From Streptomyces violascens (GTDB taxonomy: Bacteria > Actinomycetota > Actinomycetes > Streptomycetales > Streptomycetaceae), in NCBI RefSeq assembly GCF_014649955.1, contig NZ_BMUA01000035.1, positions 1 through 64,000 of the forward strand: a stretch of 64,000 bases of DNA, written 5' to 3'. Positions 43,634 through 52,516 of the stretch are shown piece after piece. The notes below the pieces were generated by a model that was given only the letters and a program-made list of their open reading frames with translations, was not told the origin of the DNA and made no database searches. Each line of letters starts with the position of its first letter. The first letter of the stretch is position 1. The position numbers and the translations under genes are program-made.

Positions 43634-43689
43634 CTTAGAGGGTTAGTCGTGATCCCGGCAGGCAACAGGAATCAGACTGACCCTCTAAG
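43634..43689. other. Inverted repeat upstream of traA, candidate oriT or operator
   Basis: CTTAGAGGGTTAGTC (43634-43648) pairs with GACTGACCCTCTAAG (43675-43689) with one mismatch and a 26-base spacer. It lies in the AT-richer region between traA and the divergent gene at 43889. MobF origins of transfer are often beside the relaxase gene with an inverted repeat near the nic site. No nic site can be assigned by eye. Confidence 0.45.
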
Positions 43690-43888
43690 GGCTGAATGGG
43701 GTGTGGCGAGGCGAGTCGGACATGAGCCGAGAAGCGAGATCAACCGGAAGGTGTCCGACAGCACGGCGCCGAGGAATGCGCCGCGGGACGCAGCGCTGCG
43801 GACCAGTGGCTCGTTCGGAGGGAATTGCGGGCGGCTGCTTGAAGCGGCCTAGGCTGTCGCGTACGCGGCAACGACGGGAGGAGGGGCC

Positions 43889-44170
43889 ATGGGCACCGAC
43901 GGCGGGGACCTGGACGACGCGACGCGAAGCCTGTACATCGAGGCGTACACGCGGTGGCGGGAGGCGGACCCGCTCACCCTCACCCTGAACCGCCAGGATG
44001 CCTGGCTGGTCATGACGGCTCTTCAGCAGGCGCGGGCCCTGCCTGCGGTGGAGGCCGGCGGTGTAATGGCCGCGCGCCTGGAGGCGGTCGGCCGGGCGCT
44101 GCAGGAGCAGGTCTGCGACGTGCCGGAGCTGTACACGCTCGCCGAGGCGGGCTGGCGCCGCGCCCGGTGA
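43889..44170 (+). CDS. Small hypothetical protein divergent from traA
   Basis: ATG 43889 follows GGGAGGAGG. The 93-residue product is helical, with the segment LNRQDAWLVMTALQQARALP. No family is recognised. It shares the 5' region of traA on the other strand. Confidence 0.6.
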   Translation: MGTDGGDLDDATRSLYIEAYTRWREADPLTLTLNRQDAWLVMTALQQARALPAVEAGGVMAARLEAVGRALQEQVCDVPELYTLAEAGWRRAR

Positions 44171-44213
44171 GAAAGCTCCGGCCGGGGCGACCCCCCGGCC
44201 GGAGCCGGGCGGG

Positions 44214-44381
44214 CTACAGGGTCGGCCACGGGGCGACGTCGCAGACCTCGGTGATCAGGCCTTCGACCGTCGCGGCGAGCTCGTAGTAGCAGTACCCGGC
44301 GTCGTACGCCGCCCGGTCCGTGGGGCACTTGCCGTCCGGGTGGACGATGCAGCGGAACATCGGGGTGTTCGCGGCGTCCAT
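44214..44381 (-). CDS. Small hypothetical protein
   Basis: ATG 44381 follows GAAGGAGACACC. The 55-residue product contains two Cys near the middle (MFRCIVHPDGKC) and one further each (GYCYYE, EVCDV). No family is recognised; the Cys spacing could bind metal. It is convergent with the 43889 gene and lies next to a large hairpin. Confidence 0.5.
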   Translation of the reverse strand: MDAANTPMFRCIVHPDGKCPTDRAAYDAGYCYYELAATVEGLITEVCDVAPWPTL

Positions 44382-44410
44382 GGTGTCTCCTTCGAGGTCG
44401 GGGCCGTTGT

Positions 44411-44521
44411 CCTGATGGGCAACGCCCAGCACGGTTCTGCCTGGGCTGTCCAGGTGGAGCGCCCCACTGGACGAACGACCTGGACAGCCCAGGCAGGTTC
44501 GTGCTGCCCTCGGGCATCAGG
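44411..44521. repeat. Long inverted repeat with conserved loop (copy 1)
   Basis: The arms 44411-44455 and 44478-44521 pair over about 45 bases; the inner 19 bases are exact. The loop 44456-44477 reads GGAGCGCCCC then GGACGAACG, and with the adjoining arm sequence CAGGT/ACCTGG it matches the loop of the hairpin at 54897-54980. The element overlaps the 3' end of the XRE gene by five bases. Confidence 0.75.
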
Positions 44522-45074
44522 ACAACGGCGCCGACCGGGAGCAACCACCGACCACGGAGCCTCCGCCCACCGGCCCGCACGGACCACCGGCCTCAGCCAC
44601 CGACGGCTCACGCGTGGCCCCCCGTGGTGGTGCGGTGGGCCGCAGCGTGCGGGCGGCGGCTTCCCGGCGTACTCGATCACGGGACACCTCATGGGCGCGC
44701 CGCCATTGGGGGAGCGTCAGGGCGTAGGCCGCGGCCCAGTCCAGGGCGGTTTGCACCCGGCTGCCGCGCTCGACCCGGGAGACCGTCTGCCAGGAGACAC
44801 CGATGCGGGCGGCCATCTCCTGCTGGGTGAGGTCGAGGCCGCGGCGGATGTCGGCCAGGGATGCGTCCTCGAGGGGAAGCGGGAGCTGGAGCTCGTGCAC
44901 GGGCACGCCCAGGGCCGTGGCCAGGGCTCGGGCGACGCGGGTGCGCGGCTGGCGCACCCCCGACTCGGCGGCAAGCAGCGTGTTGGGGGCGACCTGTGCG
45001 GCGGCGGCCAGAGTCCTGATGGAGCGGCCGGAACCGAGACGCAGGGCGCGGCAGCGCGCCCCGTTGAACAGCAT
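44517..45074 (-). CDS. XRE-type regulator with two helix-turn-helix domains
   Basis: ATG 45074 follows GAGGAGAG. The 185-residue protein has one HTH at about 18-55 (IRTLAAAAQVAPNTLLAAES) and a second at about 75-110 (GLDLTQQEMAARIGVSWQTV followed by SRVERGS). A disordered Pro/Gly tail closes it. It is probably a repressor. It lies between two palindromic blocks that precede the biosynthetic cassette. Confidence 0.75.
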   Translation of the reverse strand: MLFNGARCRALRLGSGRSIRTLAAAAQVAPNTLLAAESGVRQPRTRVARALATALGVPVHELQLPLPLEDASLADIRRGLDLTQQEMAARIGVSWQTVSRVERGSRVQTALDWAAAYALTLPQWRRAHEVSRDRVRREAAARTLRPTAPPRGATREPSVAEAGGPCGPVGGGSVVGGCSRSAPLS

Positions 45075-45343
45075 CGAAAGCTCTCCTCAAGGTCGGGATT
45101 CACAAGGCCGGTGAGCCGACTTGGCTCAGCACCGCGTCGGCGGCCTGCGCCTCTCAGTCGACGGTGAGCGTCCGCCGGGGGGCAGCAGTGACCAACCTGA
45201 CCCAGGAAAGGGCCGCTGGCCGCACCTGCCAGCAAGGTGTGAATAACATCCATAAGACCCTCTGCCAGCCCGCCTTGCGGTAAGGCTCATTGAGGGTCGT
45301 GTCCGGCGGCGGTGCGGGCTCGAGTAGGTGTGGCAGGGCTCAA

Positions 45344-45470
45344 CCCTAGGCGCGAAGCGCCTAGGGCCCGCGTGGAACGCGGCACTGCGCCTACTGCCGA
45401 CGCGCAGCGTCGGGCCCTGCCGTGACGTCGCCTCCAGGCGCGAAGCGCCTGCGTTCCGCGTGGAACGCGG
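45344..45470. repeat. Cluster of triloop hairpins, telomere-like (cluster A)
   Basis: Five exact short hairpins lie in 127 bases: CCCTAGGCGC-GAA-GCGCCTAGGG (45344-45366), CCGCGT-GGA-ACGCGG (45368-45382), CCGACGC-GCA-GCGTCGG (45397-45413), CAGGCGC-GAA-GCGCCTG (45435-45451) and CCGCGT-GGA-ACGCGG (45456-45470). The same order of hairpins occurs at 57521-57587. GCGNAGC triloops are typical of Streptomyces telomere palindromes. No gene was seen in 45075-45695. Confidence 0.7.
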
Positions 45471-45695
45471 CACTGCGGCACGGTCATTGGGTGCTCCAAG
45501 CTGTCGGAGCGGGCCCGCGAATTTGCCCTGGTGCTCGTGCCCTCATCGGACCTGCTCGCCTAGACCGAGGCCACTGGCTGGGGGCCTTTTCCAACACTGA
45601 GGGACCTTCTGACGTGGGACACCACCACGATGTGCTCTATGGTCGGATGCGGCTGAGGGGCAGGCGGCCTCGAGGCCAGAAGGGTGAACTGACCA

Positions 45696-47003
45696 ATGAT
45701 GGAGAAACATCGAATCGCTGTTTTCGGTGCGGGCTACATCGGCCTCGTGACCGGCGCCTGCTTCGCAAAGCTGGGGCATGACGTCGTCGTCCGCGACATT
45801 CAAAAAGAGCGCGTCGAAATTCTCCAGAACGGCGGTGTCCCGATCTATGAGGCTGGGTTGGCCGAGTTGATCGCGGAGAACGCCGACCGTCTGAGGTTCA
45901 CCCTCGACGCCGAGGAAGCTGTCCGGGATTCGGATGTCGTGTACGTGTGCGTAGATACGCCTTCGACCCTGTCCGGGGACGCTGACCTGTCTAGAATCTG
46001 GCAGGTTATCGACACGTTGGGCGAGGCCCGTCATCTGGCTGCCGTGGTGGTCAAGAGCACCGTTCCCGTGGGTACCGGTGCACGGGTCAGAGCCGCGATG
46101 GACCAGGCAGGACTCCAACACGTCGGGTATGCCTCGAACCCCGAGTTCACCGCCGAGGGACAGGCGGTGCGCGACTTCCTGCAGCCGGATCGTGTGGTGA
46201 TTGGCGCCGATGATTCTCGGACCGCAAAGCTGGTCGCTCAGTTGCATGAGGGCGTGGGCGGACCAGTCGTAGAGATGGACGTTCCGTCAGCGGAAATGGT
46301 GAAGCTGGCTGCGAACGCCCTGCTGGCTACGAAGATCAGCTTCACCAATGAGATCGCGACGGTCTGCGAGGCGACAGGCGCCGATGTTGAGCAGGTTGTT
46401 CATGCGGTGGGCCTCGATCATCGGCTCGGACCGCATTACATGAAGGCCGGTGTGGGGTGGGGCGGCAGCTGCTTCCCCAAGGACTCCAGGGCGTTGCGGG
46501 CTATGGCCAGCAACTCTGGATACTCGTTCCAGATGCTCAGCTCCGTGATCGAGGTGAACGACCTCCAGCCACGGCGGGCGGTCCAGCGTTTGAAGGACGA
46601 ACTGGACGGCACACTCCGTGACCGGACTATCGCTCTCTTGGGCATCACCTTCAAGCCAGGAACGGATGATGTACGCGAGGCCCCGAGCACGATCCTTGCC
46701 TCCCGGCTCCTGGCCGAGGGTGCTGCGGTCCGCTGTTGGGATCCGCTTGCCCGTCCGCTCGCTACCGCTCCGTGGTCGTCGGCCACGCGCTACGCCACGC
46801 CCCTGGAAGCGATGACCGGTGTGGACGCGGTGGTCATCGTGACGGACTGGCCAGAGCTGCGGGACGTCGACTGGGACCAAGCGGCGGCGGTGATGGCCCG
46901 CCCACTGATGTTCGACGGACGCAATCTGCTTGAACCGCAACGGATGGGCTCTCTCGGCTTCACCTACATGAGCGTGGGCCGCAGGACAGTGCGAGGCGCG
47001 TGA
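45696..47003 (+). CDS. UDP-glucose 6-dehydrogenase-type enzyme (1)
   Basis: The 435-residue protein has the NAD-binding motif GAGYIGLVTGACFAKLGHDV at the N terminus. The catalytic Cys is in GVGWGGSCFPKDSRAL (about residue 262), and the C-terminal domain contains ITFKPGTDDVREAPS. It oxidises the C6 alcohol of a sugar nucleotide, probably UDP-glucose, to the uronic acid with two NAD. ATG 45696 and 45699 are both possible. It is divergent from the rest of the biosynthetic cassette, and a second enzyme of this class is coded at 52513-53856. Confidence 0.85.
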   Translation: MMEKHRIAVFGAGYIGLVTGACFAKLGHDVVVRDIQKERVEILQNGGVPIYEAGLAELIAENADRLRFTLDAEEAVRDSDVVYVCVDTPSTLSGDADLSRIWQVIDTLGEARHLAAVVVKSTVPVGTGARVRAAMDQAGLQHVGYASNPEFTAEGQAVRDFLQPDRVVIGADDSRTAKLVAQLHEGVGGPVVEMDVPSAEMVKLAANALLATKISFTNEIATVCEATGADVEQVVHAVGLDHRLGPHYMKAGVGWGGSCFPKDSRALRAMASNSGYSFQMLSSVIEVNDLQPRRAVQRLKDELDGTLRDRTIALLGITFKPGTDDVREAPSTILASRLLAEGAAVRCWDPLARPLATAPWSSATRYATPLEAMTGVDAVVIVTDWPELRDVDWDQAAAVMARPLMFDGRNLLEPQRMGSLGFTYMSVGRRTVRGA

Positions 47004-47063
47004 CCTCAGGTCTGCTGGCCTGTTCGGTGATTGTGAGTGTTGCCGAACGGGCCGGAAGACGTA

Positions 47064-47103
47064 GCTGGGCTGGGTCCGTCGAGATCGACGGACCCAGCCC
47101 AGC
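47064..47103. terminator. Terminator between convergent genes
   Basis: An exact 19-bp inverted repeat (47064-47082 with 47085-47103) and a 2-base loop lie between the convergent dehydrogenase and dioxygenase genes. The rest of 47004-47210 holds nothing recognisable. Confidence 0.75.
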
Positions 47104-47210
47104 GTATGGAGGCCGCAGCCGCTATGCGTGGGTCTTGTTCTGAACGCGGTCGTACAGCCACTCCTAGAGCGTGCTGTGAGCGTGTGCGTCAGAGCTGTGT
47201 GAGGCGTCGA

Positions 47211-47999
47211 TCAGGTCTCGGACACCTCCTTTGCTGCGGGCTGCGGCGCGGGTGCGCTGCTGTACATGGAGCGCGTGAGCCGGCGGGGGTGAACGCCGTT
47301 CTGATAGACGCAGCCGCGATGTGAGACTCGGTCGTTTCGGAAGATCAGCATGTCGCCCGGCTCGAGACGGACCTGCACCCGATGTGTTTCAAGTGCCGGC
47401 CCGCGCAGGTAGTCGAGTGCCCTTTGCAGGTCGGGGTTCTCCGGGGTGTTCCAGAGTTCGGTCGGCCCGTCCGAGTAGCGGGTGGCCAGTGTTCCGTCTA
47501 CCCAGCCGAAGGCTGGCCCTGGGGCGCGTAGGCGGGTGGGGGTTGACTCCGAGATGGTCGCGAAGCGCGTCAAGGCCTCAGGGTGGAGAAGGCTCTTCGC
47601 AGCGTCCTCGTCGGTCGCCGACAGGTCCAGGAAGGCGTCGCAGGAGAAGAGCAGTTCCGTCTCGCCGCCGGAATGCGCCTGTGTGAGGCAGTGAAGAATG
47701 GTGGTTTTGATTCCGCCGAGTGGTTCCAGTAGCCCGTCTACATGGAAGCGTTGCGCCGGCATCTTGGACCACGGCTGCATTGACTTGTTGTCCCGGGGTA
47801 TCTCGTTGTACGGCCCCACCTGGCCTACTGCGGAACGGACCTCCGAGTCCTTGTAGAGCAGAGGTGTATAGGCGTCGGGCAGGCCCAGCGATTGGGCGAC
47901 GCGCCTGTGTGCCTCGAACGGGTCGTCGGCGATCACCGGCGTGGAGATGACCGCGTATCCGCGCGTGGTCACTTCAGATATCAGTTGATGGTCCGTCAT
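47211..47999 (-). CDS. TauD/TfdA-type Fe(II)/2-oxoglutarate dioxygenase
   Basis: The 262-residue enzyme has the metal-binding HxD in RFHVDGLLEPLGG. The distal His/Arg region is in DRVSHRGCVYQNGVHPRRLT, where His binds iron and Arg binds 2-oxoglutarate. ETHRVQVRLEPGDMLIFRND is the usual strand before the distal His. It would hydroxylate or oxidise a pathway intermediate. ATG 47999 follows GGAGAGG. It is the last gene of the minus-strand cassette. Confidence 0.8.
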   Translation of the reverse strand: MTDHQLISEVTTRGYAVISTPVIADDPFEAHRRVAQSLGLPDAYTPLLYKDSEVRSAVGQVGPYNEIPRDNKSMQPWSKMPAQRFHVDGLLEPLGGIKTTILHCLTQAHSGGETELLFSCDAFLDLSATDEDAAKSLLHPEALTRFATISESTPTRLRAPGPAFGWVDGTLATRYSDGPTELWNTPENPDLQRALDYLRGPALETHRVQVRLEPGDMLIFRNDRVSHRGCVYQNGVHPRRLTRSMYSSAPAPQPAAKEVSET

Positions 48000-48039
48000 G
48001 TTCGTTTCCTCTCCTGTTTGTTGGGGTTCGTGGTGGTTT

Positions 48040-49596
48040 CTATGAGCGGGCACTTGCCTGGGCGTGGTCGTACATCTGTGCGTACCGGTTGGTGATGGTG
48101 TGCCAGCCGTAGTGCTGGACGACGAAGTCACGGGCGTTGCGTCCCCGGCGTGCGATCTCCTCGGGGTGGGTGAGGGCGCTCAGCAACGTGGTGTGCAGGT
48201 CGTCGGCGTTGCCGGGGGCGGGTAGCCACCCGGTGGGCCGGGGCCCGCCGGGTTGGACGAAGCCGAGCGGGCCGCCGCTGGCCGAGGCCACGACAGGGGT
48301 CCCCGAGGCCATCGACTCCAGGTAGACCAGCCCGAAGGGTTCGTTCACGGAAGGGGCCGTGAACAGGTCAGCTGCGGTCAGGCCGTCGACCAGGTCACCA
48401 TGGGAGCGCCATCCGGCGAAGTACACGTCGTCGGTGATGCCCAAGCGAGAGGCCAGGGTGTGCGGGTGCTCGCCCTCCCACTCACCGGGGTAGCCGCCCA
48501 GGACGAGGAGGGCTGGGCGGACCGGTGCGCTCTGCCGGAGGGCGGCGAAGCTGTGCAGCAGCAGGCCCAAATGCTTGAAGTTCAAGAAGCGGCCCATCCA
48601 CAGCAGCAGGGGGCGCCGTCGGCCGTCGCTGTCGCGGAGCATGCGGTCGATGTCGGACTGCGTGTAGGAGATGGTGCCGGGGCCGTGGTGGGGCAGCCAG
48701 CCCTGCGGGTCCTCCACCAGCCAGCGGCGCAGAAGGGCGCGTCGGTCAGTGTCGCTGCAAGTGGGGTCGGGCCGGAATCGGGTGGTGTCGACCCCGTTGG
48801 GGATGATTTCCAGTCGATGCTCGGGGACGTGGAGAAGTTCCTGCGCGAGGACGTGGTCCTGCTCAGAGATGACGGCGATGCGCTCGCTGGTCTGAGCGTG
48901 TTCCCTTAGCCTCCGGGTCCAGAATTCGGCGTGGGTCCAGTTGTCCCATCGGTCGCGGAGCAACTGTTCGGCGCTGCACGTGGCCGCCTCGTCGCCCTGG
49001 CCGATGAGGGAGAGCACTGCGCTCGGGTCTCGCTGGAAGCGATGACCGAGTTCGGCGACGGTCAAACCATGGGCGGCAGCCAGCCGCATGCGGCGCTGCG
49101 CAGCCTCGAGAAACTTCAGCTCGGTGCCGTGCAAGGTGCTCACGACGGTGCGGCCCAGCCGGCGGGCGGCGGCGTGCTGGGGTGTGAGGTGGTGCAGGTG
49201 GAGCAGGCCGCCCGTGCCGGCGCCGTGTGCGGCGAACTGCCTGGTCCAGTAGTCCTCGATGCGTGTGGTGGTGCAGGGTGACACCGCGGAGAAGAGCCGG
49301 TCTGGCACGTCTCCGCGGTCTTCGTAGGAGGGGTGCAGGGGCACGGGTTCGTCCAGGGGGTCGCGGCCGGTGGTGTGGGCGGCGACGGCGGGGCTGTAGT
49401 CGGAGACGACCAGGTGGGCCGGGTCGTAGAACGACCATGCGTGCGAGTAGAGCCCGGGTGTGCCAAGTGATCCCGCGAAGACCCGGGCGGGGCGGCCTGC
49501 GGCGCGCAGGTGTTCCGTCAGGTACTTCACGACCAGGGATGATCCGCCGCGAGGGTAGAAGAGGATGCCGTGGTCCACGGCGCTTCGGTCAGTCAT
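48040..49596 (-). CDS. GT4-type glycosyltransferase
   Basis: The 518-residue enzyme has a GT-B fold. The N-terminal domain has GILFYPRGGSSLVVKYL. The C-terminal donor-binding domain has IIPNGVDTTRFRP, RRPLLLWMGRFLNFKHLGLL and the EX7E motif in EPFGLVYLESMASGTPVVAS. It transfers a sugar, perhaps the uronic acid or derivative made by the neighbouring dehydrogenases. ATG 49596 follows AAGGAG. A roughly 55-residue stretch after residue 285 is an insertion compared with typical members. Confidence 0.8.
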   Translation of the reverse strand: MTDRSAVDHGILFYPRGGSSLVVKYLTEHLRAAGRPARVFAGSLGTPGLYSHAWSFYDPAHLVVSDYSPAVAAHTTGRDPLDEPVPLHPSYEDRGDVPDRLFSAVSPCTTTRIEDYWTRQFAAHGAGTGGLLHLHHLTPQHAAARRLGRTVVSTLHGTELKFLEAAQRRMRLAAAHGLTVAELGHRFQRDPSAVLSLIGQGDEAATCSAEQLLRDRWDNWTHAEFWTRRLREHAQTSERIAVISEQDHVLAQELLHVPEHRLEIIPNGVDTTRFRPDPTCSDTDRRALLRRWLVEDPQGWLPHHGPGTISYTQSDIDRMLRDSDGRRRPLLLWMGRFLNFKHLGLLLHSFAALRQSAPVRPALLVLGGYPGEWEGEHPHTLASRLGITDDVYFAGWRSHGDLVDGLTAADLFTAPSVNEPFGLVYLESMASGTPVVASASGGPLGFVQPGGPRPTGWLPAPGNADDLHTTLLSALTHPEEIARRGRNARDFVVQHYGWHTITNRYAQMYDHAQASARS

Positions 49597-49626
49597 GGTG
49601 GCTCCTTGTCTGCGGATGTGCTGGCG

Positions 49627-51057
49627 TCAGGGCATGTCGACGAGAACCGATGGGCAGGGGTTCGCATCGTGGTGGCGGGCGGCGATCAGCTCGTACATGG
49701 CGGCGAACACCCGGTGGGTGAGGACTTGTCCGTCGAGGAAGGCGATCTTGTCCGTGACGGTCTGTTCCGGGGTACCGCCCGCAGCCATCGTGATGAATGC
49801 CGCGGTGATGTCCCGGGGGGTGACGTCGCTGCTCTCGTGCGCGTCGTCGTAGACGGTCTCGAGTCGTCCCGTGCCGCCGACGAGCGGGTTGCGCCGGTGC
49901 TCCAGACGGATGCTGTAAGCCTCGCCAACCGCGTCGTTCTTGGTCATGCGCAGGTGCTGGAGGTTGCCCTGATGCAGGTCCATGACGTACTGCGACATCC
50001 GCCCCTTCTCGCGGAAGGCGAGAGCGTTCTCAGCGTCGCGGGCCAGCAAACCCACGCTGCGGTTGGAACAGGAGTTGGAGGTGAAGCTGTAGGTGAGGAC
50101 TCCAAGGGACTGCTGTTGGGAGTTGAGGAGTTCCACGGTGAAGGCGAAGTCCATCTCGGCCAGGGCGATGCGGTCGCTGAGTTCCACCGCCGGGAGTTCG
50201 GCCTCGGACAGGGGATGCAGCAGCGTGCCCAGGACGTCGTTGAGTCCGGTCGCCAGGTGGTCGCCGACACGGCGGACGTACTGCAGGGTCAGGCGCAGGC
50301 TGGTGATCTGGCCGGGGGCGAGCAGGAGGTAGCGCGTGATCTCGTCGAGGTAGTGGTAGCTGGAGAAGGCGAGCGCGCCCACGCCGTGTGTGTAGCCGTG
50401 CGCGTTGCCCAGCGCGTACTCCTCAGGCAGGCGGAAGTTCCCGCCGAAAACGTTGATATGCCCCATGGTCAGGGACTGCTCGTGGGTGTCGTGGACCTCC
50501 TGGATCAGCTCGCCGGCGCGCACGAAGGCGTTGTTGGCGCGTCGCCGCAGGGGTACCGCGAACAAGTGGTCGGACTGCGCGCGGTGGGTGTGGAGCAGCG
50601 CGTCGAACTGACGGCGGATCTCGGCGGCTCGGTCGGGGTTGAAGGCGGCATCCTCGACGCAGATGATCGGCTTGTCGCACAGCACCTGGATGCCTCGGTC
50701 CGTTGCCCACTTCAGGTAGGGGAAGTGGGCAACGGGGTCGCAGGCGACGATGACCACGTCGAAGTGGTTCTCGCGATGAGCCTGCTGCAGTCGACGCTCC
50801 AGTGCCTTGGTCGGCTCGCCCTGCTCGGGTCGGATCCATACGGGGTGGTCCTGCGCCACCAGGGAGCGCAGGTGGGGCATGTGCCGCAGCAGCGCCTGGT
50901 CGTAGGGGTCGCGGGGGTCACAGATGGCAGCCACGCGAACGGGGAAGCCGTGTTCCTTGAGGGTGAGGATGGCCGGTATGTGGTTCTCGGCTGCGGCCCA
51001 GTGGCCGCAGCCGCCGACCAGCAGGATGCTGATCGGTCGCAGTGGGCGTGAAGACAT
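49627..51057 (-). CDS. Gfo/Idh/MocA-family oxidoreductase
   Basis: The 476-residue enzyme has an N-terminal Rossmann domain (ISILLVGGCGHWAAAENHI, AAICDPRD) with the family motif VLCDKPIICVED. A C-terminal beta-sheet domain follows. Members oxidise or reduce sugar or inositol hydroxyls with NAD(P). It is longer than the usual 340-390, and much of the addition lies in residues 170-290. It is probably a 3-dehydrogenase for a sugar intermediate. Confidence 0.75.
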   Translation of the reverse strand: MSSRPLRPISILLVGGCGHWAAAENHIPAILTLKEHGFPVRVAAICDPRDPYDQALLRHMPHLRSLVAQDHPVWIRPEQGEPTKALERRLQQAHRENHFDVVIVACDPVAHFPYLKWATDRGIQVLCDKPIICVEDAAFNPDRAAEIRRQFDALLHTHRAQSDHLFAVPLRRRANNAFVRAGELIQEVHDTHEQSLTMGHINVFGGNFRLPEEYALGNAHGYTHGVGALAFSSYHYLDEITRYLLLAPGQITSLRLTLQYVRRVGDHLATGLNDVLGTLLHPLSEAELPAVELSDRIALAEMDFAFTVELLNSQQQSLGVLTYSFTSNSCSNRSVGLLARDAENALAFREKGRMSQYVMDLHQGNLQHLRMTKNDAVGEAYSIRLEHRRNPLVGGTGRLETVYDDAHESSDVTPRDITAAFITMAAGGTPEQTVTDKIAFLDGQVLTHRVFAAMYELIAARHHDANPCPSVLVDMP

Positions 51058-51078
51058 GGTGTTGTCCCTTCAAAGCAG

Positions 51079-51112
51079 TCCGCCGCCACCCGCTGAAGCG
51101 GGTGGCGGCGGA
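51079..51112. terminator. Intra-operon hairpin
   Basis: An exact 15-bp stem (TCCGCCGCCACCCGC and its complement) with a TGAA loop lies between the EI-like and oxidoreductase genes. It may set relative expression or stabilise transcripts. Confidence 0.55.
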
Positions 51113-51154
51113 TGCGGGTATGGAGTGAGGTGGGTGAGCGGGGCGGGAGTCTGC

Positions 51155-52516
51155 TCAGAGGTCGAGCAGACTGTGCACCAGGGGCCGCAGGTGGCGACTG
51201 CCGCCGGTCTCGAGGGCGTGGTTGCGGATCGTGGCCAGGCTGGTTTCGTCGGTCCGTCGCAGTGCGTCGCGTACATCGGGCAGGTGGGGCACAGCGACTG
51301 TGAGGGCGGTGACACCCAGGGATGCCAGGACGACGGCGCCCACGGGATCACCGGCCAGTCCCCCGCACGCGGACACGGCAACGTCGTTGGCGGCGCCGGT
51401 CGTAGCCACTGAGCGCACGGTGCGGGTGACGGCGACGTGCAAAGGGTCGATGTCGTGGGCAAGGGCCGGACTCGTACGTGAGGTCGCCGTGAGGTACTGG
51501 GTGAGGTCATTCATGCCGATGCTGAGGAAGTCGACGTGTTCGGCGAACTGGTCGACAGCCAAAGCGCAGGCTGGGACCTCGACCATCACTCCCAGGGGGA
51601 GGCCGGGGGCTGCCAGCTCGGCTTGGACCTCCCGTGCTATCTGGGCGGCCTGGATGAACTCCTCGATATTGGTCACCATCGGGAACATCAGGCGCAGGCG
51701 GGCCCCGTCGTCACGTGCGGCACGGTAGGCCGCCCGCAGTTGCGGCAGGAACAGGTCCCGTCGGCGCAGACTCAGGCGTATGCCCCGCACCCCGAGGAAG
51801 GGGTTGTCCTCGCGGGGCAGGCGCAGTTCTGGCATGTCCTTGTCACCTCCGATGTCCAGCGTGCGCAGCGTCACGGGCGCGTCTCCTACGGCACGGGCGA
51901 TCGTGCGGTAGGTCTGGTAGTGCTGTTCTTCGTCGGTGAGTTTCTGTTCTTCGCCGAGGAACAGCAGCTCGGTGGCGAGGAGACCGATGCCGTGGGCACC
52001 GGCTGCGTGCAGCTCGATGGCCTGAGATGCTCGCATGATCGTTCCGGTGAGCGTGACCGGTGTGGTGTCGGCTGCGCTCCCGGCTGTGGATCGGGCGCGG
52101 GCCTGTGCGAGGGCATGGTCCCGATAGGCGGTCGCGGCGTGCAGATCGCTGCCTGTCAATCCGGCGTAGAGGGTGCCGGTGTCGCCGTCGAGAGCGCACA
52201 TCTCGCCCTCTGGGATGGTCAGTACCCCTTCCCCAGCGGCGACCACTGTGGGAATGCCCAGGCTGTAGGCGACCTGCACGGCGTGGGAGGTTGGGCCGCC
52301 GGCGCTCGTGCAGAACGCGACGACGTCGTCGAGGTTCAGTGCCGCTGTGTCTGCGGGTGTCAGGTCGCAGGCGATCAGGATGTGGGGCCCGCCGGTGGGC
52401 TCCCCGACTCGGGTGTGCAGGTGCCGCGCCGGGGCCACGACGAAGCCGCGGGTGCCACCGACACCGTGGTGAACAGTGGAGCCCTCGATCATGAGGGGCG
52501 GGTTGCTCGCGGTCAT
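51155..52516 (-). CDS. PTS enzyme-I-like PEP-utilising protein without HPr-binding domain
   Basis: The 453-residue protein has a phosphohistidine swivelling domain (AGGPTSHAVQVAYSLGIPTV) and a PEP-binding barrel. Barrel motifs are LRTLDIGGDKDMPELRLPR, SIGMNDLTQYLTATSRTSPA and the Cys region VSACGGLAGDPVGAVVLA. Real enzyme I also has an N-terminal HPr-binding helical domain, which is largely missing here. It probably takes phosphate from PEP and passes it to an unknown acceptor of the pathway. It overlaps the neighbour upstream by four bases (ATGA). Confidence 0.75.
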   Translation of the reverse strand: MTASNPPLMIEGSTVHHGVGGTRGFVVAPARHLHTRVGEPTGGPHILIACDLTPADTAALNLDDVVAFCTSAGGPTSHAVQVAYSLGIPTVVAAGEGVLTIPEGEMCALDGDTGTLYAGLTGSDLHAATAYRDHALAQARARSTAGSAADTTPVTLTGTIMRASQAIELHAAGAHGIGLLATELLFLGEEQKLTDEEQHYQTYRTIARAVGDAPVTLRTLDIGGDKDMPELRLPREDNPFLGVRGIRLSLRRRDLFLPQLRAAYRAARDDGARLRLMFPMVTNIEEFIQAAQIAREVQAELAAPGLPLGVMVEVPACALAVDQFAEHVDFLSIGMNDLTQYLTATSRTSPALAHDIDPLHVAVTRTVRSVATTGAANDVAVSACGGLAGDPVGAVVLASLGVTALTVAVPHLPDVRDALRRTDETSLATIRNHALETGGSRHLRPLVHSLLDL

